64,000 bases of DNA from Niastella vici (GTDB lineage: Bacteria; Bacteroidota; Bacteroidia; Chitinophagales; Chitinophagaceae), in the NCBI RefSeq assembly GCF_002077945.1, contig NZ_LVYD01000002.1, positions 454,156-518,155 on the forward strand. Reading direction: 5' to 3'. The position numbers and the translations under genes were made by a program. How positions within the stretch are numbered: the first letter of the stretch is position 1; each line of letters begins with the position of its first letter. This document shows, piece after piece, positions 29,140-39,012 of this stretch. Under the pieces are notes generated by a model. The model worked only from the letters and a program-made list of their open reading frames with translations, was not told the origin of the DNA and searched no databases.

Positions 29140-29925
29140 ATGGCCTGGTACCAATATTTTCTGTTGATAGCGCTTATTATTACCCTACGTTATTTTATAA
29201 TTGCAGGTATTCTTTTTTTAATTTATTATAAATGGCTACGCAAACGCATTTCATACCGTAAAATACAGTTGCGGTTTCCTAAAAATGCCGATTACCGGCG
29301 CGAAATTGTATACTCGATCATTACCGTTGTCATATTTTCCCTGGTAACTGTATTATTCCTGTTCACGCCGTTGCGAAATAGTACGCAGTTATATTCACAG
29401 GACGCTAAATACGGGATTGTTTGGTACATAGCGTCATTTCCGCTGATGTTTATAGTGCATGACGCTTATTTTTACTGGACGCACCGGCTGATGCATCATC
29501 CGGCTATCTTTCGAATCTTTCACCTGATGCATCACCGCTCAACCAATCCTTCGCCCTGGGCGGCATTGGCTTTTCATCCCCTGGAAGCGGTTGTTGAAGC
29601 CGGTATTTTTCCTGTTCTGCTTATGGTAATGCCGCTTACGACCGGACATTTTACGGTATTCTTTATTATAATGCTGGTATATAATGTATACGGCCATTTG
29701 GGATGGGAAATATACCCCAGATCGTTTAGCCGTCACTGGCTGGGCCGCTGGATCAATACGTCGGTTAACCATAATCAGCACCACCAGTTTTTTAAAGGCA
29801 ATTACGGGTTGTATTTTCTTTGGTGGGACCGCTGGATGGGCACCATTCGTGATGATTATGAGACAGGGTTTGAAGCGGTGCATGAGCGTGGACCCCATCA
29901 AGCTGCTGAACAAAGGTCAGCGTGA
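29140..29925 (+). CDS. Sterol desaturase/fatty-acid hydroxylase family membrane protein
   Basis: 261 residues with about four transmembrane helices. The di-iron histidine clusters of the family are present: HDAYFYWTHRLMHH (HX3H...HRXXHH), FHLMHHRS (HXXHH) and NHNQHHQFFKGNYG (HXXHH). Members hydroxylate or desaturate sterols, carotenoids or fatty acids at the membrane; the substrate here is unknown. It is not closely linked to neighbours. The fragment at 47700-47852 appears to come from a different member of this family. Confidence 0.88.
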   Translation: MAWYQYFLLIALIITLRYFIIAGILFLIYYKWLRKRISYRKIQLRFPKNADYRREIVYSIITVVIFSLVTVLFLFTPLRNSTQLYSQDAKYGIVWYIASFPLMFIVHDAYFYWTHRLMHHPAIFRIFHLMHHRSTNPSPWAALAFHPLEAVVEAGIFPVLLMVMPLTTGHFTVFFIIMLVYNVYGHLGWEIYPRSFSRHWLGRWINTSVNHNQHHQFFKGNYGLYFLWWDRWMGTIRDDYETGFEAVHERGPHQAAEQRSA

Positions 29926-30149
29926 TAACCATACTGTCGGCACAGGAAAACACGATGAAGAATGCCGCTGGCTTTTCTGGAAAAATGAAGCCGGGCCCCT
30001 GAAGTGGTAGATTGAGCAACGGCTCATTAATTTCGGCAGGTGCATTTTTTTAAAGCCCGGAAATAATTACAACTTTTCAGCCGTAACGCTTGGACACCCA
30101 AAAGAACGACAATAAGAATAAGTATGTCATCAAAACAAAATAGAATAGC

Positions 30150-30773
30150 ATGACGGATTTTTGGGAGAAGAACTTTCGGGAAAAACAGGAAATGTGGGGA
30201 TCAATGCCCGCAAATTCTGCAATAGCAACAGCAGAAATATTTTACAACAATGGATTTAATAAAATTCTTATTCCAGGTATCGGTTATGGACGGAATGCGC
30301 AGCCGTTTATCAATAAGGGAATGGAAGTAACAGGCATCGAAATTTCAAATACCGCCATGGAACTTGCTGAAAAACGTTACGGAAAAACGTTGAAAATTCA
30401 TCATGGATCAGTAACCGATATGCCTTTTGACAGTAATCTTTATGATGGTATTTTCTGCCATGCTTTAATTCATCTATTAGATGAGAAGGAAAGAACACAA
30501 CTAATTGCCGACTGCTACAATCAACTTACGGAAAATGGCATAATGGTTTTCACTACCATTACTAAACATGCACACACGTACGGACAGGGAACATTACTCA
30601 GCAAAGACAGGTATGAACAGTTCGGCGGAGTGAAAATGTTTTTCTATGATGAAAATTCAATTCAGGAAGAATTTACCTCCTATGGTCTATGTCAGGTTGA
30701 TGAGATAGTAGAAAATTACCCATTTTATTTGATTCAATGCAGGAAAAAGCATATGATACCAATCATCGGTTAG
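30150..30773 (+). CDS. Class I SAM-dependent methyltransferase
   Basis: 207 residues with a Rossmann methyltransferase fold: motif I ILIPGIGYGRNAQPF (about residues 39-53), the acidic residue ending strand beta-2 in VTGIEIS, and DGIFCHALIHLLDEKER at the motif IV region. FWEKNFREKQEMWGSMPANS at the N-terminus resembles TehB/tellurite-resistance-like and thiol methyltransferases. The substrate is not evident. Confidence 0.8.
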   Translation: MTDFWEKNFREKQEMWGSMPANSAIATAEIFYNNGFNKILIPGIGYGRNAQPFINKGMEVTGIEISNTAMELAEKRYGKTLKIHHGSVTDMPFDSNLYDGIFCHALIHLLDEKERTQLIADCYNQLTENGIMVFTTITKHAHTYGQGTLLSKDRYEQFGGVKMFFYDENSIQEEFTSYGLCQVDEIVENYPFYLIQCRKKHMIPIIG

Positions 30774-30974
30774 CCAGGCTGGATGGAAGTATATTTCCCG
30801 GCTTTCGCAAACCTGATCGTTGTAAGCACTTAACTGATTTAAAAAACAAATAAAGCCTTATGTTAAAGACAGGGAATTGGAGTGGGTATTATAGTTTCTT
30901 AGACCCCGAGATTAACAAAATAAGAGGGTTATAACCCTAATTCAGCCAGGCAAAAGCCCCATGTAGTTTTCGTT

Positions 30975-32339
30975 CTACTTCGTTTTTATCCATTCATAAC
31001 GCCCGTTTTGATTAACATAGAATTTCGTAACCTTTCCTTCTTCAACTACAAATTCGCCACTGGCGCCCAGCAGGTTTTTAAATTGAAAATTAGTTTCCGA
31101 TAGAAAAAGTAAAGGCATTTTTTGTGTAGGCGAAACGACGGCGATAAGCCGGTCATTGACTCTTTGTATGGTGATCGTTCTGTTGGGGTCTATAGACAGT
31201 TTATAAGCCCCTACATATTTGTCAAGAATTTCTGGATCTACTTTTACATCGCATTGCAATGGCTTTCCAAGTGTAATAACCGAAATACTGGCCGACAATT
31301 CATCTATATTAACAGCCCCGCTGTTACACAATATGGCAATAAACAGGTCTTCGGCAGGATAATATATTTCATTGGTCTTAAACCCGGGCATTCCGCCCTC
31401 ATGTTCTATAGATTTAATACCGTTGCTTGTTTTTACAAACCACCCATATCCATAGCCCGTTGTGGTGCCATCGGCCAGTTGAAAAGGTATAAATGCTTTT
31501 TGTAAAGTTTCTTTTTTCAGCACCTGGTAAGAATAAAGGCCATTGTGCCATTTAAGCAAATCGCCTGCATTAGAAATCAACCCTCCTGCGGCATATTCAA
31601 TGGTCGGGCTCCAATAGTCGGCCATTTTAAAATCCGCGCCATCTTTCCGATAGCCATCCACCCGCCCCGGAATAATATTTCCATCGCTGTCAAAACAGGT
31701 ATGGGTTAACCCCAGGGGTCTCAGAAGATTGTCCATTATATATTGTTGATACTGCTTCCCCGTTACTTTTTCAATGATATACCCCAACAGAAAATAACCT
31801 GAATTGCTGTAGGAAAACCTGGCGCCAGGTGTAAAGTTCAGGGGATAATTTTTAAAGCTGTCGATCAACTGTTGGGGCGTAAAATCCCATCTCTCCATAT
31901 TCTGGCCTGAATAATCAAGCTGCAGGTAGTCTTTAATACCTGAAGTATGGGTAAGTAAATGTTCAATAGTGATCGTGTGCCCTTTTGAAGGAAAGCCGGG
32001 AATAAATTTTTGCAAACTGTCGTGCAGTGAAATTTTACCCTGTTCCTGTAATTGCAAAATAGCCACGGCTGTAAATTGCTTGGTGATAGACGCAAGATTA
32101 AAGACCATGCCAGTGCTAAGCGGAACATTTAATTCGAGGTTGGCGCGACCGAATGCTTTTTCATAAATGATCTGCCCATGCCTGGCCACGAGCACTTCGC
32201 AACCGGGTTGCGATGGTATGAAATATCCGGCCAGCAGGCTGTCGAGTTTTTTCTCCATTTCACTGGCTTGTCCATGAGAAGCAATAACAGTAATTAAAAG
32301 ACCGGCAATCAGTAAAAAACGCTTGTACAATACACGCAT
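30975..32339 (-). CDS. Secreted serine hydrolase of the class C beta-lactamase/D-Ala-D-Ala peptidase family
   Basis: About 454 residues from the ATG at 32339, which yields a normal signal peptide (FLLIAGLLITVIASHGQ); the frame extends to another ATG at 32375. Catalytic motifs: SITKQF (SXXK), YSNSGY (YXN) and HEGGMPG (the HXG equivalent of the KTG motif). The last about 100 residues form a beta-rich DUF3471-like C-terminal domain. Family members include esterases, D-aminopeptidases and penicillin-binding-like enzymes. It lies downstream of the AraC-type regulator on the same strand, 116 bases away. Confidence 0.85.
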   Translation of the reverse strand: MRVLYKRFLLIAGLLITVIASHGQASEMEKKLDSLLAGYFIPSQPGCEVLVARHGQIIYEKAFGRANLELNVPLSTGMVFNLASITKQFTAVAILQLQEQGKISLHDSLQKFIPGFPSKGHTITIEHLLTHTSGIKDYLQLDYSGQNMERWDFTPQQLIDSFKNYPLNFTPGARFSYSNSGYFLLGYIIEKVTGKQYQQYIMDNLLRPLGLTHTCFDSDGNIIPGRVDGYRKDGADFKMADYWSPTIEYAAGGLISNAGDLLKWHNGLYSYQVLKKETLQKAFIPFQLADGTTTGYGYGWFVKTSNGIKSIEHEGGMPGFKTNEIYYPAEDLFIAILCNSGAVNIDELSASISVITLGKPLQCDVKVDPEILDKYVGAYKLSIDPNRTITIQRVNDRLIAVVSPTQKMPLLFLSETNFQFKNLLGASGEFVVEEGKVTKFYVNQNGRYEWIKTK

Positions 32340-32455
32340 TAGCAAAAAAAACAATACCAGGCATATTTGTTTCATGGCCGTGAGTTTGATGCAAACTCCG
32401 GGTTTTCTGACTTAATTCGCTGAAAACAAGTTCTCAAATCCGGATTTGAGAATAA

Positions 32456-33592
32456 TTAGTTGTTTGAACCGATCGTTTTCAGGTATGCCGAGGGGGTTAC
32501 CCCCTCTGATTGTTTAAATATGCGTTGAAAAGTAGCCTGAGAATTGAACCCGCATTCCATGGCAAGGGCCGATATGGTGAGTTGCTCAAGGCAACCGTTC
32601 CGGATCCTTAGTTTGAATTCCCCGATGCGATAGGCGTTTACCCATTCGCTAAAGCTGGTTTGCTGGTGTTGGTTCAGGACCGTAGAAATCATTTTGGCAA
32701 CAACGCCGGTATGCTTTGCCACGGCTTCAAGGTTCAATTCGGGGTTCAGATACAATTTGTCATCTTCCATGCTTTTTTGAAGCAGGCTCATTATTTGCGT
32801 ACTCCCCTCTTTCGTTACACGGGAAATTGTCTTTTTTGCTTTTTCGGTATTAACAGCCAGCGAAATAAAGTATCCTTTTAACCCCAGCCAATAGATCATA
32901 ATAGCAATCGGGATATAAATAGGATACCAGTCAAACTTGTTTAAAAGCCAATCACTATAGGCGGGATGAATATAAGGGATCAGATAAATGAACCAGATAA
33001 GTTGAAAAGCTAAAAATATGGTAATAAACAGTTGCAGCCATTTACGTATAGCTTCTTTATCGGTATTACCAGCTGTAGTTTTTTCTTTTCGCAAAAATTT
33101 AAATGCAAGCAATACATAAATAGTAAGTGATAACCACCGCGGTATATCGGAATACATATTATAGCGATCGATAAAAAGCCCCCAGGGTTCGGGGTCATAC
33201 TTTATAACTTTCATGTAAATACCGGTAAGGAAAATAATAGTTGTTAGCTGGGGAACAATATCAATGATGCCAGGCAGGAACTGAAGCCTGTGCCTGCGGG
33301 CAAGCCGGAAAGAAGGATTGAGCATTGATTGAATGTAAAAATAAATGAGGGGCCCCATGGGCATTATGATGATCAAAGGCACCACCCAGGAAATAAATCG
33401 CAATATGTGGTTGGATTCCAGCATATGATTATGAATGCAATAAAGGTTCAAACTTGCCATTGACATCAGCAAAATGAGAAAGGCCAGCATACGGTTGGAA
33501 CGTTTATTGACGGTACGGCGAAAAAGGAGAATGCATAGGATCAATCCCTGTAGTGCACCCAGCAGGATAACGGTATTTAGAAAGGCTGTCAC
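32456..33592 (-). CDS. Membrane-anchored AraC-family transcriptional regulator
   Basis: 378 residues starting at a GTG. The first about 240 residues hold roughly seven hydrophobic helices (VILLGALQGLILCILLF onward), and the C-terminus is an AraC double HTH (about 285-372; FSEWVNAYRIGEFKLRI and ALAMECGFNSQATFQRIFKQ). Bacteroidota have many such seven-helix AraC proteins that sense signals in or at the membrane. It is divergent from the LolA/ABC operon starting at 33822, with a 229-base gap, and is the obvious candidate regulator for it and for the serine hydrolase. Confidence 0.87.
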   Translation of the reverse strand: MTAFLNTVILLGALQGLILCILLFRRTVNKRSNRMLAFLILLMSMASLNLYCIHNHMLESNHILRFISWVVPLIIIMPMGPLIYFYIQSMLNPSFRLARRHRLQFLPGIIDIVPQLTTIIFLTGIYMKVIKYDPEPWGLFIDRYNMYSDIPRWLSLTIYVLLAFKFLRKEKTTAGNTDKEAIRKWLQLFITIFLAFQLIWFIYLIPYIHPAYSDWLLNKFDWYPIYIPIAIMIYWLGLKGYFISLAVNTEKAKKTISRVTKEGSTQIMSLLQKSMEDDKLYLNPELNLEAVAKHTGVVAKMISTVLNQHQQTSFSEWVNAYRIGEFKLRIRNGCLEQLTISALAMECGFNSQATFQRIFKQSEGVTPSAYLKTIGSNN

Positions 33593-33821
33593 GTTTTTTT
33601 TGATTTGTATATCAAAAATAACCGCATTTTGGTATTACCGGTCAAGTACAGCGCCAATTGTTTGCTTTCTCATACAGAGGTATGATTCAGGTCATCAAAT
33701 TACCGCTGTACGGCGTAAACATGGTGTTTAATCTCAGGCTACTTAAAATCAACCCCTTCCTTGACAACGATCATTGATGTTTTCGAATAGGAAGGCTAGC
33801 TTTCCTGTTAAATCGTGTTAA

Positions 33822-34565
33822 ATGAGGTTTTGTGTTTCCCTTTTTTGGCTTTTATCAATTTCCAGTCTTTATGGGCAAACAGCCAGGGAGATCGTGCAGG
33901 CTGCTGATTCAAAAATGCGTGGCAATACTTCACAGGCTCAAATCACCATTCAAACCATTCGGGCCACCTGGTCCCGTGAAATGACTGTAAAAACCTGGAT
34001 GAAAGGAACCGATCTTGCCCTGATCCTTTTACAATCACCTGCAAAAGACAAAGGGATAGTGTACCTGAAGCGTAAAAAAGAAGTCTGGAATTGGATGCCC
34101 TCGCTGGAAAAAATAATAAAACTTCCGCCATCAATGATGAGCCAGTCATGGATGGGTACTGATTTTACAAATGATGACCTGGTAAAAGAATCTTCAGTAG
34201 TAAATGATTACGATCATAGCATTGTTGGTGATACTATTATCGACGATCGCAATTGTTACATCATCCAAATGCTACCCAAACCCGAGGCGGCCGTGGTATG
34301 GGGCAAACTGCTTGTCTGTATTGATAAGAAGGACTTTCTGGAGTTACACACTCGTTTTTATGATGAAGATGGAAGCCTGGTCAATACCATGAATGCTTCT
34401 GATATAAAGACTATGGATGGAAGGCTGATACCAACCCGGTTTGAAATGATACCGGCCGGCAAGCCTAACCAGAAAACGGTGATGGTATATAAAGCGGTTA
34501 TGTTCAACCGGCCCCTGGATGATGCATTTTTTACAACGGAGAAAATGAAAATATTAAATGATTAG
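33822..34565 (+). CDS. Outer-membrane lipoprotein-sorting (LolA-like) periplasmic protein
   Basis: 247 residues with a signal peptide (FCVSLFWLLSISSLYG). The pattern AREIVQAADSKMRG, WNWMPSLEKIIKLPPSMM and SWMGTDFTNDDLVKE matches the LolA-like outer-membrane lipoprotein-sorting family, which binds lipids or lipid-linked cargo in a half-barrel. It is first in a five-gene operon; its stop is two bases before the first permease. In other bacteria this protein family accompanies RND exporters; here it accompanies an ABC exporter. Confidence 0.82.
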   Translation: MRFCVSLFWLLSISSLYGQTAREIVQAADSKMRGNTSQAQITIQTIRATWSREMTVKTWMKGTDLALILLQSPAKDKGIVYLKRKKEVWNWMPSLEKIIKLPPSMMSQSWMGTDFTNDDLVKESSVVNDYDHSIVGDTIIDDRNCYIIQMLPKPEAAVVWGKLLVCIDKKDFLELHTRFYDEDGSLVNTMNASDIKTMDGRLIPTRFEMIPAGKPNQKTVMVYKAVMFNRPLDDAFFTTEKMKILND

Positions 34566-34567
34566 AT

Positions 34568-35785
34568 ATGTGGATCATCAAACTGGCATGGAAAAACCTG
34601 TGGCGCAACCGGAGCCGTACACTGATCACGGTGGCTGCCATATTCTTTGCCGTGATCTTATCCACTATCGCAGAGAGTTTAAAGCAGGGTGTTTTTGAAA
34701 ACCTTGTAAAAAATGTGGTAAGCTTTTATACCGGCTATATCCAGGTTCACAAATCCGGATACCAGGATGAACAAATTCTCGACAATAGTTTTGAGCAAAA
34801 TCCCACGATAGAAGCCACGATTTACAGAAAAAGTAACATTAGCACTGTAACACCCCGCCTGGAAGCATTTGGGCTTGCATCCTCAGAAGACCTCACCAAA
34901 GGTTGCCTGATCACGGGCATTTCTCCCGAAAAGGAAAACAAAATCACGGCGTTGAAAAGCAGATTGGTAAGTGGGCACTATCTGGATAATGATGACCGGT
35001 CTGTACTTCTTGCAGAAGGGCTGGCCGAAAGATTGAAACTTGGCACAGGCGATACAGTTATCCTGATCGGACAGGGTTATCACGGTGCTACCGCCGCAGG
35101 AAAATACCCGGTGAAAGGTATTCTGAAATTTGGCTCGCCCCAATTGAATGATAAAGTCCTGTATATGTCTTTACCCGCAACGCAGGAGTTTTTCAGTGCC
35201 GAAGGAATGGTAACGTCTTATATCCTTTCAATCAGAACTGAAAAGGAATTAAATGCGAGCGCGGAAGCCGTTAAAAAAGCAATTGGGAAAAATTATGAAG
35301 TAATGACCTGGGAAGAACTGCTTCCAGATATAAAACAGCATATTGCCGCTGACTCTAACAACATGAAAGTAGTACAGGGCGTACTATACCTGCTGATCTG
35401 CTTCGGTATTTTCAGCACGATGCTTATGATGATGCTTGAACGAAAGTTTGAGTTGGGAATGCTGGTAGCTATAGGCATGAAAAAAAGCAGGCTGATCCTG
35501 CTGTTTATTGCAGAGTCTGTACTGACAGTACTGACTGGATGCCTTACAGGCATACTGGCAAGTGTTCCATTGATCTTTTATCTCAATAAACATCCCATTC
35601 GCATCGGTGGTGACACGGCAAAAGCTTATGAGCGGTTTGGCTTTGAAGCCATTTTTCCAACTTCAACAGACAGCTCCATATTTGTATACCAGGCGCTGGT
35701 AGTTTTGCTGATTGGTCTTGGGCTATCCCTGTATCCTATTGCAAAAGTGATGCAACTAAAGCCTGTAACGGCTATGAAAAAGTAA
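34568..35785 (+). CDS. ABC transporter permease, FtsX/LolE-like (first)
   Basis: 405 residues with the MacB/LolC/LolE layout: an N-terminal transmembrane helix after WKNLWRNRSRTLITVAAIF, a large periplasmic domain (about 45-265), then three C-terminal helices (about 272-400) with the FtsX domain EIKQ/LGMLVAIGMKKSRLILLFI. It should form a mechanotransmitting complex with the second permease and the downstream ATPase, handing cargo to the LolA-like protein instead of pumping it through the membrane. Confidence 0.87.
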   Translation: MWIIKLAWKNLWRNRSRTLITVAAIFFAVILSTIAESLKQGVFENLVKNVVSFYTGYIQVHKSGYQDEQILDNSFEQNPTIEATIYRKSNISTVTPRLEAFGLASSEDLTKGCLITGISPEKENKITALKSRLVSGHYLDNDDRSVLLAEGLAERLKLGTGDTVILIGQGYHGATAAGKYPVKGILKFGSPQLNDKVLYMSLPATQEFFSAEGMVTSYILSIRTEKELNASAEAVKKAIGKNYEVMTWEELLPDIKQHIAADSNNMKVVQGVLYLLICFGIFSTMLMMMLERKFELGMLVAIGMKKSRLILLFIAESVLTVLTGCLTGILASVPLIFYLNKHPIRIGGDTAKAYERFGFEAIFPTSTDSSIFVYQALVVLLIGLGLSLYPIAKVMQLKPVTAMKK

Positions 35786-35796
35786 AAAAATGAAGG

Positions 35797-37011
35797 ATGA
35801 TACTTCTTATGGCATGGCGTAACATATGGCGAAATAAAGCACGAAGCATTGTCATTATGCTTTCCGTTGCCATTGGCCTGTTTGCAGGCATCGGCGTACT
35901 GGCGCTGTATAAAGGAATGATGAAAAGCAGGATCAGGGCAGTGATCGACTCTGAAGCCGGGCACCTTCAAATTCACCATCCCGATTTTAAAAAAGATAAC
36001 CATCCTGCCTTTATACTACCCGATGCGAACGCACTGCTAAAAAAAGTGCAATCATTCCCCGCAGTAAAAATGGCAGTACCAAGGACCCTCGCGCAGGGAA
36101 TGCTGGTCACCACAACGGGCAGCGCCGGGGTTCAAATCAATGGCGTAGTACCGGCGCTCGAATACAGCGCTTCACAATTAAAGCGTAAAATCATTGCCGG
36201 AGAAGGTTTTCACGAGGGAAAGAAAAACGAGATCGTCATTGGCAAAAAGCTGGCAGATAAAATGAAATTGAAGCTGGGAGCTAAACTGGTATTGACGTTT
36301 ACGGATACAGCAGACAATCTCGTTTCATCGGCTTTCCGTGTGGCAGGTATCTATCAGTCAGGCAATGCACCCTTTGATGAATTGAATGTTTATGTTTCCC
36401 TAACCACATTAAACGAGTGGCTGCTCACAGGAAATTCCTTTCATCAAATTGCCGTGATCCTGAAAAACGATGATGATTTGCAAGTAATGCAGGATCAATT
36501 AAAAAAAACTTATCCATCATTGCTGGTTCAATCCTGGAAAGACCTATCACCTGAAACAGAGCTGATGGTCAAAACAGTAGATGAATATTCCTATATCATT
36601 ATGATCATTATCCTGGTTGCGCTTGCTTTTGGCATTCTTAACACCATGTTGATGTCGATACTGGAGCGAACAAAGGAAATAGGGATGATGGTTGCGCTGG
36701 GAACAGCTAAAGCGAAAGTCTTTTTGCTGGTTCTCATGGAGACGGTTTTTCTTACCATAGCAGGAACACCTATCGGATTCCTGGCGGCATATATTGTTAT
36801 CGGTTATTATCAGAAACATGGCCTGGATCTTTCCGGAATGGGAAAAGACATGATGGCCAGTTTCGGGTTCGAAACCACTATATATCCATCTTTCCCTTCG
36901 GAAAAACTCGTAATGATATTGGCTATGGTCATTTGTACAGCGCTGCTTTCCTGCCTGCTGCCGGCACTGAAAGCTTTGCGCCTGCAACCTGTGGAAGCAT
37001 TAAGAAGATAA
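35797..37011 (+). CDS. ABC transporter permease, FtsX/LolE-like (second)
   Basis: 404 residues with the same layout as its neighbour: MAWRNIWRNKARSIVIMLSV before helix 1, a periplasmic domain (about 40-265), and three C-terminal helices with TKEIGMMVALGTAKAKVF. The two permeases are paralogous but diverged, suggesting a heterodimer like LolC/LolE. It starts 11 bases after the first permease and is followed 11 bases later by the ATPase start. Confidence 0.87.
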   Translation: MILLMAWRNIWRNKARSIVIMLSVAIGLFAGIGVLALYKGMMKSRIRAVIDSEAGHLQIHHPDFKKDNHPAFILPDANALLKKVQSFPAVKMAVPRTLAQGMLVTTTGSAGVQINGVVPALEYSASQLKRKIIAGEGFHEGKKNEIVIGKKLADKMKLKLGAKLVLTFTDTADNLVSSAFRVAGIYQSGNAPFDELNVYVSLTTLNEWLLTGNSFHQIAVILKNDDDLQVMQDQLKKTYPSLLVQSWKDLSPETELMVKTVDEYSYIIMIIILVALAFGILNTMLMSILERTKEIGMMVALGTAKAKVFLLVLMETVFLTIAGTPIGFLAAYIVIGYYQKHGLDLSGMGKDMMASFGFETTIYPSFPSEKLVMILAMVICTALLSCLLPALKALRLQPVEALRR

Positions 37012-37022
37012 AAACTCAGTCT

Positions 37023-37748
37023 ATGGAAAAAACAGTCATCGATGCGCACAACATCAGCAAGATATACAACCCCGAAACCATCCCCGTGTATGCTGTGAAC
37101 AATGTTCACCTGCATTTACTGGAAGGTGAGTTCACAGCATTGGTGGGACCGTCCGGTTCAGGTAAAACTACACTTCTGAATCTGATCGGCGGATTAGACA
37201 AACCCAATGAGGGAAACATATACATCAATGGCACCGATATCACGAAACTTTCAGCAGGCAAACTCATTGACTTCCGGTTGCACAATATTGGCTTTGTGTT
37301 TCAATCTTTCAACCTCATTCCGGTTCTTACCGCCAAAGAAAATGCCGAGTTCATCATGCTGTTGCAGGGTATTAAAAAAAGCGAACGGGAAAAAAGGCTG
37401 CAACAGTTGTTTAAAGAAATTGGATTGGAAGACAAGACCGATATACGACCGTCGCAGCTTTCAGGCGGTCAGCAACAACGGGTAGCGGTGGCAAGGGCCC
37501 TGGCTTCCCGGCCCCACTTCATTTTGGCCGATGAACCTACTGCTAATCTTGATTCTGTTTCGGCTTCCAATCTGCTTGACCTGATGGAAAAACTGAACCG
37601 GGAGGAAAATATGACATTTCTTTTTTCCACCCATGACCAACGCGTTATTGAAAGAGCGCGCCGGGTTATCACGCTGGTGGATGGCCGTATTGCTTCCGAT
37701 AGTGCAGCCGTGCCTACCTCCATACCTCATGAGCAGGTTGTAACATGA
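37023..37748 (+). CDS. ABC transporter ATP-binding protein, LolD/MacB-like
   Basis: 241 residues from the ATG at 37023; the longer frame from 36933 overlaps the permease and is not used. Walker A GPSGSGKTT, Q-loop FQSFNLIPVLTA, signature LSGGQQQRVAVARAL, Walker B FILADEPTANLDS and the His switch STHD are all intact. The Q-loop region and size are those of LolD/MacB-type ATPases. Its stop overlaps the ATG of the next gene (ATGA at 37745), indicating translational coupling. Confidence 0.92.
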   Translation: MEKTVIDAHNISKIYNPETIPVYAVNNVHLHLLEGEFTALVGPSGSGKTTLLNLIGGLDKPNEGNIYINGTDITKLSAGKLIDFRLHNIGFVFQSFNLIPVLTAKENAEFIMLLQGIKKSEREKRLQQLFKEIGLEDKTDIRPSQLSGGQQQRVAVARALASRPHFILADEPTANLDSVSASNLLDLMEKLNREENMTFLFSTHDQRVIERARRVITLVDGRIASDSAAVPTSIPHEQVVT

Positions 37749-38887
37749 AAAGGTTTCTAATTATATTATCTGTTTTTTCCCCTTTATACCTGCTTGCGCA
37801 AGACAGCATGGCAAAGAAAAATGCGTGGTCGTTTTCCGGCTACCTGAAAGACCTGGAATGGGTTCGTTTTGAAAAAGGGTTTACAAACGTTGCCGCCACA
37901 AACCTGGTACACAACCGGATGAATATAAAATGGAATCCGGTGGAAAACTGGACGGCCCGGCTGGAGGTTCGAAATCGCTTATATTGGGGCGATGATGTGC
38001 GGGTACTACCAGGTTTTACGCAACAGTTACGCAATGAAAACGAAGCAGTGAATCTTTCCATAAAATGGTTCGAGGCAAAATCAGCCATCCTCCATACTAA
38101 TGTAGAACGGCTTTGGCTGGAGTATAAAAAAACCAAATGGAATATCCGCGCGGGAAGGCAGCGGATCAACTGGGGTATCACTAACACCTGGAACCCAAAC
38201 GATCTTTTTAATAGTTACAATTTTCTTGATTTTGATTACGAGGAGCGGCCGGGCAGTGATGCCGTCAAAGGTCAGTATCTGGTCAATGATCTTTCAAATG
38301 TAGAGATAGCGGTCGCAGGCACGGGTCATCGGCCTGTTATAGCCGCGAGGTACTTCACCAATTACCACAAATACGATCTGCAATGGAACGCCGGGGTGTA
38401 CCAAAGCAGATTTACAGCCGGTTTCGGCTGGGCGGGAAGCATCAAAGATGCCGGCTTTAAAGGAGAAGCACAATTCTATGCAGATCAGAAGAATGAAATT
38501 TCCCGCCTGCTGTTGGTACTGGAAGGTGATTATATGTTTAAAAACGGATGGTATCTGTCTTCAGCTTTTTTGTACAACGAAAAAGGGATCGACCGGCCGC
38601 TGAACGATTGGACTCAACTCAAATTTCAGGCTTCACCCAGAAGCCTGATGCCTGCAAAATGGAATATACTGATAAATACTTCCAGGGAATTTTCGCCTGT
38701 CTTCAGCGGCAGTATGAACGTTGTTTATTCGCCGGGAATGAACATGCTGATTCTTTTTCCGGCATTCCGCTATAATCTGAAAACAAATTTTGACATTGAT
38801 TTCGTGTGGCAATCTTTTTTTGCAGAAACTGCCCGGTTCGACGCGCTTTCGCATACAGGCTTTTTACGCTTGAGATGGAGCTTTTAA
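37745..38887 (+). CDS. Outer-membrane beta-barrel protein of the LolA/ABC operon
   Basis: 380 residues with a signal peptide (FLIILSVFSPLYLLA) and alternating amphipathic strands ending in LSHTGFLRLRWSF, a typical barrel C-terminus. It contains RAGRQRINWGITNTWNPNDL, reminiscent of porin-like DUF1302 and alginate-export-type proteins. Together with the LolA-like protein, two permeases and ATPase it completes a possible inner-to-outer-membrane export line. No family name is certain; function is inferred from context. Confidence 0.72.
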   Translation: MKRFLIILSVFSPLYLLAQDSMAKKNAWSFSGYLKDLEWVRFEKGFTNVAATNLVHNRMNIKWNPVENWTARLEVRNRLYWGDDVRVLPGFTQQLRNENEAVNLSIKWFEAKSAILHTNVERLWLEYKKTKWNIRAGRQRINWGITNTWNPNDLFNSYNFLDFDYEERPGSDAVKGQYLVNDLSNVEIAVAGTGHRPVIAARYFTNYHKYDLQWNAGVYQSRFTAGFGWAGSIKDAGFKGEAQFYADQKNEISRLLLVLEGDYMFKNGWYLSSAFLYNEKGIDRPLNDWTQLKFQASPRSLMPAKWNILINTSREFSPVFSGSMNVVYSPGMNMLILFPAFRYNLKTNFDIDFVWQSFFAETARFDALSHTGFLRLRWSF

Positions 38888-39012
38888 CCTGAAAAGAAAG
38901 CGTGTCTTATATGACTACCGGCACCCGCTAATTCTAATGATCTTTTAATATATCCCTCAGAGAAAATAGTCTGAACTTACGATACATTAATATTTACAAG
39001 CTAATATCTTAT

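Noticed and set aside
38888..39012. A fifth GTGA-N6-TCAC operator before the first TauE gene
   Set aside because: No such palindrome or TAnnTTTG box is present; the first TauE/DUF1634 pair is apparently not under the same operator.
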